A stretch of 5,288 nt of DNA from an uncultured Saprospiraceae bacterium. GTDB lineage: Bacteria > Bacteroidota > Bacteroidia > Chitinophagales > Saprospiraceae. The translations under genes were made by a program, and so were the position numbers. The notes under the pieces were generated by a model. It made no database searches. It worked only from the letters and a program-made list of their open reading frames with translations, and was not told the DNA's origin. The stretch covers positions 1 through 5,288 of the forward strand of contig CALDEN010000179.1 of assembly GCA_937942405.1 (NCBI GenBank), given 5' to 3'. This document shows positions 1 through 5,288 of the stretch, piece by piece; positions within the stretch are counted from its first letter, which is position 1, and each line of letters begins with the position of its first letter.

Positions 1-909
1 TAGTTTACCGTTGATGAGGAGGTGTTTTGCTTTTAGGGCTTCCTCGTACATCTGCATACCGATTTTACCGAAGTGCTTTTCGCCCTTGTTTAGTCGACGG
101 ATACACATGTTGATTCCGAGTAGATAGATGTTGCGTATTTCTGATGTCTCAAAATACCCCTGAAGGCTGATCGTTTTTATTCGATAGTTTTCAAACTTTA
201 CTAGATCGTCTGGTTCTTTAAGCATCTGATAGCAGGTGTAATACATATCCAGTGCCGGGTATTTATCTAAATCGAAATCTGTAATTCGGCTTTCCACTTC
301 CATTAATAGCCCCATATCGTAATCTATTGTATATATCGATTTATGGGCAAGTGCGGAGCATGCAAATTTTAATTTTTTAATAAGAAAGGCTACGTCTGTT
401 TGGTCAAGGGTTTCTTGAATATTGAGTTGTTGATTTCTTTTCTGACTTAATAAGAAGTTCGATTTTTCATCTTCGAGATAGACCAGTTGGTCATGATAGT
501 CTGCGTCTTGGATTTTGCTCTTCTCAAAATATTTTACCGTTCGCTTTAGCTGAGATTCATAATGGGATTTTAGGTTTTGCTCTTTGTAATATGCGAGTAA
601 GTCCAGATGATATCTAGTATTCTCGATGACGGATCTCTGTCCAACGAGATGATTTTCTATTCTTTTTAGAAGTTGACTATTAAGTAATCTCCATTTTTGG
701 TCATCGTATGATCGCTGAGGATAGAGTATATTGAAGACTTTAACTTTAGTTAGTTCGCTTTTGGCTGTAGCCAAATTATCTTTAAGAATACTAAAAAGTA
801 GTGTGATTTCTCTATTCTTAATCGAAGGGGAATCGAGATAATGAGCAATATCAGCAATGGATTTATCGGATAATTGCACTAAAAGTTGATAAAGCTTATT
901 TTCAAACAT
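1..909 (-). CDS. Hypothetical helical protein, C-terminus beyond left edge
   Basis: The minus strand is open for 303 codons from an ATG at 909-907 to the window edge, with no stop, so the C-terminal part is missing. The protein begins MFENKLYQLLVQLSDKS and is rich in Leu, Lys, Glu, Gln and Tyr. It has no signal peptide and no obvious membrane segment, so it is probably cytoplasmic. The spacing of Leu/Tyr/Ala residues suggests mostly alpha-helical structure, perhaps TPR-like solenoid repeats; I see no catalytic motif. The opening pattern (a Leu-rich helix, then LDSPSIKNRE at about residues 22-31) resembles uncharacterised proteins of roughly 500 residues that I recall from Saprospiraceae, but I cannot name a family. 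The upstream bases are A/T-rich with no Shine-Dalgarno sequence, as usual in Bacteroidota. It is divergent from the large secreted-protein gene. The reading frame is certain; the function is unknown. Confidence 0.85.
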   Translation of the reverse strand, partial: MFENKLYQLLVQLSDKSIADIAHYLDSPSIKNREITLLFSILKDNLATAKSELTKVKVFNILYPQRSYDDQKWRLLNSQLLKRIENHLVGQRSVIENTRYHLDLLAYYKEQNLKSHYESQLKRTVKYFEKSKIQDADYHDQLVYLEDEKSNFLLSQKRNQQLNIQETLDQTDVAFLIKKLKFACSALAHKSIYTIDYDMGLLMEVESRITDFDLDKYPALDMYYTCYQMLKEPDDLVKFENYRIKTISLQGYFETSEIRNIYLLGINMCIRRLNKGEKHFGKIGMQMYEEALKAKHLLINGKL

Positions 910-982
910 TGTACAATAATAATTATAAATTACTGAATATCAATATATTAAGATTAATTAGTGTAATTAAAATTTGTACAAA
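908..982. promoter_or_regulatory. Paired TTGTACAA palindromes and an AT dyad in the divergent intergenic region
   Basis: Three short perfect inverted repeats lie between the divergent genes. ATTGTACAAT at 908-917 overlaps the start codon of the minus-strand gene. TTTGTACAAA at 973-982 shares the 8-bp core TTGTACAA with it, and the two centres are 65 bp apart, about six helical turns. Between them, TTAATTA/TAATTAA with a GTG spacer spans 954-970. Repeated dyads of one core in a divergent promoter region could be operators for a dimeric regulator. The region is very AT-rich, however, so some of these palindromes may arise by chance. No regulator gene is in the window. Confidence 0.3.
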
Positions 983-994
983 AGCGGTTTAATG

Positions 995-1037
995 TTGTTT
1001 TTATTCTTGTAATACTGCTGCATATTTGTGGTATAAT
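995..1037 (+). promoter_or_regulatory. Candidate promoter of the large secreted-protein gene
   Basis: Two overlapping readings are possible. A Bacteroidota-type promoter (TTG, about 20 bp, TAnnTTTG) could use TTG at 995-997 and CATATTTG at 1021-1028, which has one mismatch in the -7 element and a long 23-bp spacer. A sigma70-like pair, TTGTAA at 1008-1013 and TATAAT at 1032-1037, has an 18-bp spacer. Either would give a short A-rich leader before the ATG at 1070. Neither is proven. Confidence 0.3.
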
Positions 1038-1069
1038 AAGAATTCCACGAACACAAAAAATATACGATT

Positions 1070-3526
1070 ATGAAAAAGTTCCACCTTTTCCTTCTACTGC
1101 TCGGACTGAGTTTTTGCTTCGGCTCTAATGTTTATGGCCAGTTGGCTTGTAACGACAATTTATTTGTTTCCACAACTGCAGATGGTACAGTTGTGATCAC
1201 TTCAGATATGCTTATCGAAGGACAGCCCGCAGCTCCTGGAATGGGGATTGAATTAATCAATGAGCAAGATTCTTCTGATGTAATTACTGGGATCGATGAA
1301 GTAACGTTTCAAGTATTTCAGAATACCGACTATTTCTACACGATTACTGACCCAATTACTGGAAATTCATGCTGGGGTACTATTCAGGTTTTTTCGTCGG
1401 CTTGTATAGATACATTATTCTTGGATTTTGTAGATGATGTAGGTATCGACCAAGTCATTGTAGATGTTGTGGCATTGAATGCCCAGTCTATCATTAGCCT
1501 TCAATGGTCTAATACCTATGATGGAGATATTCTGAGTTTTAGTGGAGTCGAGCCAGGTGCTATTGAAAATATCTCAGGTATCAGTTTTAATGAAGCGGCT
1601 CCAGGACTGCTTAATGTCGCATGGTTTACCCCTTTTGATGCGGTAGATTTTTTAGGAGGAGAGGTGTTATTTAGTTTAAAATTTGATGTATTAGATAATG
1701 GTGATACAGAGTTAGACATTGCTCCTGCTAATTCTGGTGTAAACGGTATTCCTACCGAAATTATCGGATTGAATGATCAGCAACTTTGTCTTAATCATTC
1801 TCCTGCACAACTGACTTCTAACGGGGCAAAAATAGATGGAAACATAAGTAGAAATGATGATCTAGGATGTATGATTTCTAATCCTACCGGATTACAAGAC
1901 TGGATCGTAAAAATTGAAAACTCAACAGATACCTATTATGTGAGTTCTGACGATACAGGAGCTTATAAGAGAGTCGTGAAGCCAGGTGATTATACAGTAA
2001 CAGCATATCCGTATAGTACGATGTGGGGATTTTGTGATAATAATATTTCTGTCAGCTTACCTAATATTGGTGATCAGGAGACCGCAGATTTTACAGCGAC
2101 TGCGGTATTGTTCTGTCCATTTATGCAAGTGGCAATTTCCACTCCTTTTTTAAGACGATGTTTTGATAATACCTATACGATAGAATATTGTAATTATGGA
2201 ACAGCCGATGCTACTGATGCATACATAGAGGTGGAGCTTGATGATTTTCTCACAATAGCGAGTGCTTCAGTACCATATACTCAGACAGGTCAGACATTGA
2301 CTTTTGATTTAGGTACAGTAGGCTTAGAATGTGGTACCATAAGCTTAGTCGTAAATGTAAGTTGTGATGCTGAGCTGGGACAGACTCATTGTACAGTGGC
2401 TCACATATATCCGCAAGATTCATGTGGAGATGCTTTGCAGGGGTGGACAGGCCCTATAATAGAGGTAGATGCCTCATGTGATGGAGATAGTGTACGTTTT
2501 ACTGTTCAGAATTCAGGGATCGAGGACATGCTCAGTGCTGCAGAATTTATCGTTGTAGAAGACGATGTAATGACAGAGGTAGGAAACTTTACGTTAGATG
2601 CATTGGCTTCAGCCCAATTTTCTTTTCCATCTAACGGATCTACGTATAGATTTAATGCAGGACAGCAAGTCGGATTTCCATATGATGAGTTTGCGACTGC
2701 TTTTATAGAGGGATGCGGTACTGATGAGAACGGAGAAATATCTACAGGATTTATCAATGATTATTCACTTGGAGATTATCTGCCTTATACTGACTGGGAC
2801 TGCCAAGAAAATATCGGATCGTATGACCCTAATGATAAAGCGAGTTTCCCTGCAGGTTATGGTGATGAGCACTATGTAAAGAACGATCAGACGATCAATT
2901 ACAAAATAAGATTCCAGAATACAGGAACAGACACCGCTTTTAGAGTAGTGGTTATAGATACGTTATCAGAATTTCTAGATTTATCTACATTTAGATATGC
3001 AAGTGCCAGTCATAGAAATGAGATCGCTCTTGAGGATAATGTTGTAAAATTTACTTTTGACAATATACTACTGGTAGACAGTACAGCAAACGAGGCGGCT
3101 TCCCATGGTTACGTAAGTTTTACAATAGACATGCTTGCTGATCTACCAGATGGTATAGTGATAAATAATAATGCCGATATCTATTTTGATTTTAACGAGC
3201 CCATCAGAACCAACACTACATTTTTAGAAATCGGAACAGACTTTATAGAAGACGCTTCAGTATCCACCATTGAAAACCCTTATAACATGGAGATCGTAGT
3301 ATCTCCTAATCCGACCAGTTTGAATAGTACGGTCCATTTTACAAATCATGATCTTAATGGTCTGACTATCGAGGTAAGTAACATTATCGGTAAGCGTATG
3401 GTCCGAACTACTTTAAGAGATAATGTTTTGGATCTTGCTAATTATAATTTGGTAAAAGGAACCTACTTGATACGATTAGTGCATGCTGACAACTTAGTTT
3501 ATTCTGGTAAGTTGATAGTTCATTAA
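1070..3526 (+). CDS. Large secreted modular surface protein with T9SS type A sorting domain
   Basis: The 818-residue product is exported by Sec and then by the type IX secretion system. Residues 1-23 form a signal peptide (MKKF, a Leu-rich core, cleavage probably near VYG/Q). Residues about 113-235 look like a cohesin-type beta-sandwich (WSNTYDGDILSF, GEVLFSLKFDV). Residues about 252-345 resemble a carboxypeptidase-regulatory/prealbumin-like module (GAKIDGNIS, KPGDYTVTAYP). Residues about 349-470 form a Cys-containing domain starting CPFMQVAISTPFLRRCFDN. Residues about 584-722 match the DUF7619-type domain (SYDPNDK, YKIRFQNTGTDTA, NADIYFDFNEPIRTN). Residues about 742-818 are the T9SS tail (VVSPNPTS, KGTYLIRL, terminal GKLIVH). 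The mature part has 16 cysteines, none after residue 578, suggesting disulfides. No enzyme motif is visible, so adhesion or a structural surface role is the best inference. The A-rich leader before the ATG lacks a Shine-Dalgarno sequence. It appears monocistronic, with a strong terminator 23 bp after the stop. Confidence 0.93.
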   Translation: MKKFHLFLLLLGLSFCFGSNVYGQLACNDNLFVSTTADGTVVITSDMLIEGQPAAPGMGIELINEQDSSDVITGIDEVTFQVFQNTDYFYTITDPITGNSCWGTIQVFSSACIDTLFLDFVDDVGIDQVIVDVVALNAQSIISLQWSNTYDGDILSFSGVEPGAIENISGISFNEAAPGLLNVAWFTPFDAVDFLGGEVLFSLKFDVLDNGDTELDIAPANSGVNGIPTEIIGLNDQQLCLNHSPAQLTSNGAKIDGNISRNDDLGCMISNPTGLQDWIVKIENSTDTYYVSSDDTGAYKRVVKPGDYTVTAYPYSTMWGFCDNNISVSLPNIGDQETADFTATAVLFCPFMQVAISTPFLRRCFDNTYTIEYCNYGTADATDAYIEVELDDFLTIASASVPYTQTGQTLTFDLGTVGLECGTISLVVNVSCDAELGQTHCTVAHIYPQDSCGDALQGWTGPIIEVDASCDGDSVRFTVQNSGIEDMLSAAEFIVVEDDVMTEVGNFTLDALASAQFSFPSNGSTYRFNAGQQVGFPYDEFATAFIEGCGTDENGEISTGFINDYSLGDYLPYTDWDCQENIGSYDPNDKASFPAGYGDEHYVKNDQTINYKIRFQNTGTDTAFRVVVIDTLSEFLDLSTFRYASASHRNEIALEDNVVKFTFDNILLVDSTANEAASHGYVSFTIDMLADLPDGIVINNNADIYFDFNEPIRTNTTFLEIGTDFIEDASVSTIENPYNMEIVVSPNPTSLNSTVHFTNHDLNGLTIEVSNIIGKRMVRTTLRDNVLDLANYNLVKGTYLIRLVHADNLVYSGKLIVH

Positions 3527-3548
3527 TCCCATCAACATGTTAGCGATG

Positions 3549-3580
3549 AGGCCTGCAGTGTAAACTGTGGGCCTTTTTTT
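3549..3580 (+). terminator. Intrinsic terminator of the large secreted-protein gene
   Basis: An 11-bp stem (AGGCCTGCAGT at 3549-3559 with ACTGTGGGCCT at 3564-3574) closes a GTAA tetraloop. All positions pair, two of them as G-U wobbles. The T-run covers 3574-3580. It lies just downstream of the TAA at 3524-3526. The minus strand has no matching T-run, so it is not a good terminator for the convergent gene at 3603. Confidence 0.88.
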
Positions 3581-3602
3581 ATTAACAGACTTACTGAAGA
3601 TA

Positions 3603-3800
3603 TTACTTGAGAGCGAGATAGAGCTCTTTAAAGCCAGTATAAACTACATAGATTCCAAAACCGATTAAGAAGGTATTCATGATCGGGAAATCAGGAGATA
3701 ATGTGCCTAAATAGAACAGCAGCCCTCCGAAAGAAATCGATTTTCCGGCATCTTTTAAGCTAGGCTTATAGTCGTCTCGTTCTACAATAGGCAATTCCAT
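3603..3800 (-). CDS. Small hypothetical membrane protein
   Basis: The product is 65 residues, starting MELPIVERDDYKPSLKDAGK. The charged N-terminal 20 residues are followed by two hydrophobic segments, about residues 22-36 (SISFGGLLFYLGTL) and about 41-58 (MNTFLIGFGIYVVYTGF), and a short KELYLALK tail. This fits a small inner-membrane hairpin protein with a Pro/Asp-containing turn. I chose the ATG at 3800-3798; the frame extends 6 codons upstream only to a TTG at 3818-3816, a less likely start. No Shine-Dalgarno sequence is visible, as expected for this phylum. It is convergent with the secreted-protein gene and shares no operon with visible neighbours. I do not recognise the family. The clear hydrophobic pattern and acceptable position between genes support it being real, but small size limits certainty. 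Confidence 0.6.
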   Translation of the reverse strand: MELPIVERDDYKPSLKDAGKSISFGGLLFYLGTLSPDFPIMNTFLIGFGIYVVYTGFKELYLALK

Positions 3801-3834
3801 ATATGCAAGATAGCACAAAATCTAAAAACAGTAA

Positions 3835-3866
3835 AGCCCTAAGCTCTCATAAAGAACTTAAGGGCT
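3835..3866. repeat. Hairpin 1 of the non-coding block
   Basis: AGCCCTAAG at 3835-3843 pairs with CTTAAGGGCT at 3857-3866, leaving a one-base bulge and a 13-base loop that contains TCATAAA. On the minus strand the stem is followed by a T-rich stretch (TTACTGTTTTT), so it could act as a weak terminator or a 5'-leader structure about 35 bp before the small membrane protein gene. Stem pairing is clear; the role is inferred. Confidence 0.5.
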
Positions 3867-3917
3867 CATCTATTATTAAAAGCTCTACGCCCTCATAAAA
3901 GGCGACAAGCTCATAAA
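3841..3917 (+). repeat. Three short AAGCTC...TCATAAA repeats
   Basis: The motif pair AAGCTC and TCATAAA occurs three times: at 3841-3853 (adjacent), at 3880-3899 (separated by 7 bases) and at 3907-3917 (overlapping by TC). Each TCATAAA falls in the loop of a predicted hairpin: the 3835-3866 stem, the CGCC/GGCG stem at 3888-3904 and the ACAAGC/GCTTGT stem at 3905-3924. The repeats are seen directly; that they mark a structured RNA is inferred. Confidence 0.5.
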
Positions 3918-3929
3918 TGCTTGTTTTTT
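3905..3929 (+). terminator. Terminator-like hairpin with T-run, no plus-strand gene upstream
   Basis: A perfect 6-bp stem, ACAAGC at 3905-3910 and GCTTGT at 3919-3924, has the loop TCATAAAT and runs directly into Ts to 3929. A 4-bp CGCC/GGCG hairpin abuts it at 3888-3904. The previous plus-strand gene already ends in a terminator at 3580, so this hairpin would stop an unannotated short transcript or read-through. Confidence 0.45.
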
Positions 3930-3933
3930 GATT

Positions 3934-3941
3934 TATCTTTG
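3934..3941 (+). promoter_or_regulatory. Perfect Bacteroidota -7 motif, promoter status doubtful
   Basis: TATCTTTG matches the TAnnTTTG consensus exactly. No TTG lies at the usual distance of about 19-23 bp upstream; the nearest is only 10 bp away. A start site a few bases downstream would fall inside the next hairpin. It may be the promoter of a leader transcript or a chance match. Confidence 0.2.
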
Positions 3942-3944
3942 TTA

Positions 3945-3981
3945 AGACCTCCGGCTCTACTAAAGCCGAAGGTCTATTTTT
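3945..3981 (+). terminator. Strong intrinsic terminator without an upstream gene
   Basis: AGACCTCCGGCT at 3945-3956 pairs with AGCCGAAGGTCT at 3964-3975, giving 12 positions with one C-A mismatch and the loop CTACTAA. It is followed by ATTTTT at 3976-3981. The T-run is on the plus strand only. The region from 3580 to 3945 contains no plus-strand gene, so the terminated transcript is unknown and could be a small RNA. Confidence 0.7.
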
Positions 3982-3983
3982 GA

Positions 3984-4017
3984 CCTGAATCATTAATACC
4001 TAGTATCATAATTCAGG
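3984..4017. repeat. Long-loop inverted repeat
   Basis: CCTGAAT at 3984-3990 and ATTCAGG at 4011-4017 form a perfect 7-bp stem. Inside it, ATAC at 3996-3999 and GTAT at 4003-4006 form a second 4-bp stem around CTA. There is no T-run on either side, so this is a dyad or RNA structure, not a terminator. Confidence 0.4.
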
Positions 4018-4038
4018 CTCCTTTGACTGACATATATA

Positions 4039-4072
4039 ACACGTTAAGAAATTCTTAAAGTGTCTGTTTTTT
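4039..4072 (+). terminator. Terminator-like hairpin upstream of the DUF6702-like gene
   Basis: ACACGTTAAG at 4039-4048 pairs with CTTAAAGTGT at 4054-4063 with one G-A mismatch and the loop AAATT. After CTG comes a T6 run at 4067-4072. An alternative pairing, CTGTTT at 4064-4069 with AAACAG at 4086-4091, would occupy part of the T-run. That is the arrangement expected of an attenuator-like switch, though AT-rich stems this short are weak evidence. Confidence 0.35.
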
Positions 4073-4166
4073 AGAGAGACTCGGCAAACAGCTTAGATCT
4101 ATCGACCAATGGATATTTTTATCATTTAAGCACACTGTTTTAGTAAACGCATCGTCTATAACTCGT

Positions 4167-4667
4167 ATGATACTAGTTTATTTATTGTTAACGCTCTTCA
4201 TTGGTTCTGATATATCTACAGTTCATGATATACATATCAGTAAAGCAGAGATCCATTATAAGTCAGACCGCAGGGTATTACAGGTGAGTTTGCATATTTT
4301 TTTGGACGATTTAGAAGCTGAGCTTAAAGAGATGGGAGGGGATAAACTCTATCTATGCACTGAGCGAGAATCAGAACAAGCTGAGGAGTACCTCTTAAAG
4401 TATTTGGAGCAACGATTTATCCTGAGAGATAAAACGCAAAATTTAAAACTCAGTTTTGTAGGAAAAGAAACTTCAGAAGATCTCCTCGCAGTATGGTGTT
4501 ATCTACAAGTCGAAGACTATGGTTTAAATGAATTATATATTCAGAATCAGATCATGACCACGAGGTATGGCGATCAGAAAAACATCGTATCCTTTAAAGT
4601 AGACGGTGCCAGAGAGGCTTTTGAGATATTAGATGTAGATCAGCTTTCGGCAACGTTATATAATTAG
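4167..4667 (+). CDS. DUF6702-like protein, probably exported
   Basis: The 166-residue product starts MILVYLLLTLFIG, a short hydrophobic N-terminus that could be a signal peptide or anchor, although it lacks the usual basic residues. Residues about 20-52 (HDIHISKAEIHYKSDRR...VSLHIFLDDLEAELK) carry the pattern I associate with DUF6702, a Bacteroidota family of unknown function, normally a signal peptide, a His near the mature start, then a beta strand and DDLE. The middle (QAEEYLLKYLEQRFILRD, then LSFVGKE at about 95-101) fits the family too. No catalytic residues are evident. The frame stays open upstream to 4059 without ATG, GTG or TTG, so the ATG at 4167 is the only conventional start. It is followed after 3 bp by yidD, so the two are almost certainly co-transcribed. 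This suggests, but does not prove, an envelope-related role. Confidence 0.8.
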   Translation: MILVYLLLTLFIGSDISTVHDIHISKAEIHYKSDRRVLQVSLHIFLDDLEAELKEMGGDKLYLCTERESEQAEEYLLKYLEQRFILRDKTQNLKLSFVGKETSEDLLAVWCYLQVEDYGLNELYIQNQIMTTRYGDQKNIVSFKVDGAREAFEILDVDQLSATLYN

Positions 4668-4670
4668 ATA

Positions 4671-4892
4671 ATGAAGTGGCTTATTATTATACCCATTCGT
4701 TTTTATCAGAAACTGATATCGCCTCTACTCGGACCTAATTGTCGATTTACACCCACATGTAGCTCATATATGTTGCAAGCAGTAGAGGAGTGGGGTGCTA
4801 TCCGAGGACTATGGCTAGGGATAAAACGCATAGGGAGATGTCACCCGTGGGGAGGGATGGGAGATGATCCTGTGCCGCCGAGAACGAGGTAG
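4671..4892 (+). CDS. yidD: Membrane protein insertion efficiency factor YidD
   Basis: The product is 73 residues, a normal length for the family. YidD is a small inner-membrane-associated protein that aids YidC-dependent insertion of membrane proteins. The family signatures are intact: an amphipathic N-terminus ([21 protein letters not shown]), [17 protein letters not shown] at residues 21-37, and [17 protein letters not shown] at residues 53-69. Cys24, Cys30 and Cys57 are the conserved cysteines. In many bacteria yidD sits between rnpA and yidC; here it instead follows a DUF6702-like gene by 3 bp, and no rnpA, rpmH or yidC is in view. The ATG at 4671 gives the expected N-terminus. No strong plus-strand terminator follows; a weak hairpin at 4938-4957 lacks a T-run. 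Confidence 0.95.
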   Translation: MKWLIIIPIRFYQKLISPLLGPNCRFTPTCSSYMLQAVEEWGAIRGLWLGIKRIGRCHPWGGMGDDPVPPRTR

Positions 4893-4957
4893 TCGAATTC
4901 TTAATAAGGATCTGATAGTCTGAAGTACTTACTTGGGAGTATTGAAACAGGAATACT

Positions 4958-4988
4958 AAAAAAAAAGGAAGAACCAATTAGCCCTTCC
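4958..4988 (-). terminator. Intrinsic terminator of the mscS-like gene
   Basis: Read on the minus strand, GGAAGGGC (4988-4981) pairs with GTTCTTCC (4974-4967) around the loop TAATTG, with two G-U wobbles. Nine Ts follow (4966-4958). It lies 24 bp downstream of the minus-strand stop at 5012. On the plus strand the stem has two mismatches and only a broken T-rich tail, so it would be a poor terminator for yidD. Confidence 0.85.
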
Positions 4989-5011
4989 CCTTTATTCTGT
5001 TTTATCTATTT

Positions 5012-5288
5012 TTAACTGGCTCCGATATTACCGAGTTCGATACCTTCAGAGTAAGCCATTTTTATATTGTTTTTACCCAAGGCTCTTTTGATAGCAAGAT
5101 TGCCTTGGTAATACGTCTTCCAGTAGTTTTCAGGGGTTGTATATATAAATAGACCCATCTTAATATTATGGCTGTCAAACTCTTGAATGTCTACAGCTGG
5201 GGCAGGATTTGTTTTGACGACAGTAAGTGTTTCTACCTCAGCCAGTATTGCAGTTCGTACTCGATCTACATTTTCCTCGTAAGGCATC
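5012..5288 (-). CDS. MscS-family mechanosensitive channel, C-terminal part
   Basis: This is the last 91-92 codons of a gene whose 5' part lies beyond the right edge. The segment MPYEENVDRVRTAILAEVETL, then NPAPAVDIQEFDSHNIKMGLFIYTTPENYWKTYYQGNLAIKRALGKNNIKMAY, matches the cytosolic alpha/beta domain of MscS channels: the Y-(E/D)-x-(D/N)-(V/I)-D helix start, a P-x-P-x-V segment, a strand, YW, and the N-x-A-I-K-x-AL helix. MscS channels open under membrane tension during osmotic downshock. The Met at 5287 aligns inside the conserved domain, so it is not the true start. The C-terminus ends MAYSEGIELGNIGAS, where the IPFPQ-like strand of typical MscS proteins would be. The missing part should hold the transmembrane helices and the beta domain. 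Confidence 0.88.
   Translation of the reverse strand, partial: MPYEENVDRVRTAILAEVETLTVVKTNPAPAVDIQEFDSHNIKMGLFIYTTPENYWKTYYQGNLAIKRALGKNNIKMAYSEGIELGNIGAS

Noticed and set aside
1070..1140. Lipoprotein signal around Cys16 of the large secreted protein
   Set aside because: The residues before Cys16 (LSF) do not fit a lipobox, and the C-terminal T9SS domain explains surface targeting.
1516..1719. 67-codon minus-strand open frame inside the large secreted-protein gene
   Set aside because: It is fully antisense to a well-supported gene with clear domains, and its translation is low-complexity and Ser/Pro/Leu-rich with no recognisable motif.
2506..2757. 83-codon minus-strand open frame inside the large secreted-protein gene
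   Set aside because: It is a shadow frame antisense to the coding region with no domain and a Ser-rich composition.
3801..3818. Six-codon N-terminal extension of the small membrane protein from a TTG start
   Set aside because: The upstream start is TTG and adds only MCYLAY; the ATG at 3800 gives a sensible N-terminus.
3841..3917. CRISPR-like array
   Set aside because: The repeated units are under 15 bases with irregular spacing, and there are no cas genes.
4109..4129. Short plus-strand open frame MDIFII before the DUF6702-like gene as a leader peptide
   Set aside because: It has only six codons, in a different frame, with no regulatory codon bias.
4938..4957. AGTATT/AATACT hairpin as a terminator for yidD
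   Set aside because: The 6-bp AT-rich stem is followed by nine As on the plus strand, not Ts. The A-run is the T-run of the minus-strand mscS terminator.
5285..5287. ATG at the right edge as the start of a 91-residue protein
   Set aside because: The Met falls within the conserved MscS cytosolic domain, and the membrane-spanning part must lie upstream beyond the window.

Overview
The window looks like chromosome of an AT-rich member of the Bacteroidota, most likely Saprospiraceae or a close relative. The evidence is a C-terminal type IX secretion (T9SS) sorting domain on a large exported protein, a DUF6702-type protein (a family I know from Bacteroidota), A-rich 5' leaders without Shine-Dalgarno sequences, and TAnnTTTG-like promoter motifs. 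The family placement rests on recalled similarity of the large protein to Lewinella/Saprospira surface proteins and was not checked by a search.

Layout. Positions 1-909 (minus) hold the N-terminal 303 codons of an unrecognised helical protein that runs off the left edge. A 160-bp divergent intergenic region with several short perfect palindromes separates it from a large plus-strand gene (1070-3526). That gene encodes an 818-residue secreted modular protein: signal peptide, cohesin-like domain, beta-sandwich modules, a DUF7619-like domain and a T9SS tail. It ends in a clear intrinsic terminator. Next comes a small minus-strand membrane protein (3603-3800). About 350 bp without a gene follow (3801-4166), unusually dense in hairpins; several are terminator-like on the plus strand although no plus-strand gene precedes them. 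A tight two-gene unit follows, a DUF6702-like protein (4167-4667) and yidD (4671-4892), with 3 bp between them. The right edge holds the C-terminal part of an MscS-family mechanosensitive channel on the minus strand (5012 to beyond 5288), with its own terminator just downstream.

How the genes relate. Most are envelope genes: a secreted surface protein, a small membrane protein, a probable exported protein paired with the YidD membrane-insertion factor, and a mechanosensitive channel. Apart from the DUF6702-yidD pair they look like separate transcription units, not one pathway. I see no mobile element, CRISPR array, tRNA or rRNA, and no convincing new multi-gene system. The least explained part is the hairpin-rich non-coding block at 3835-4091, which could encode or regulate a small RNA.
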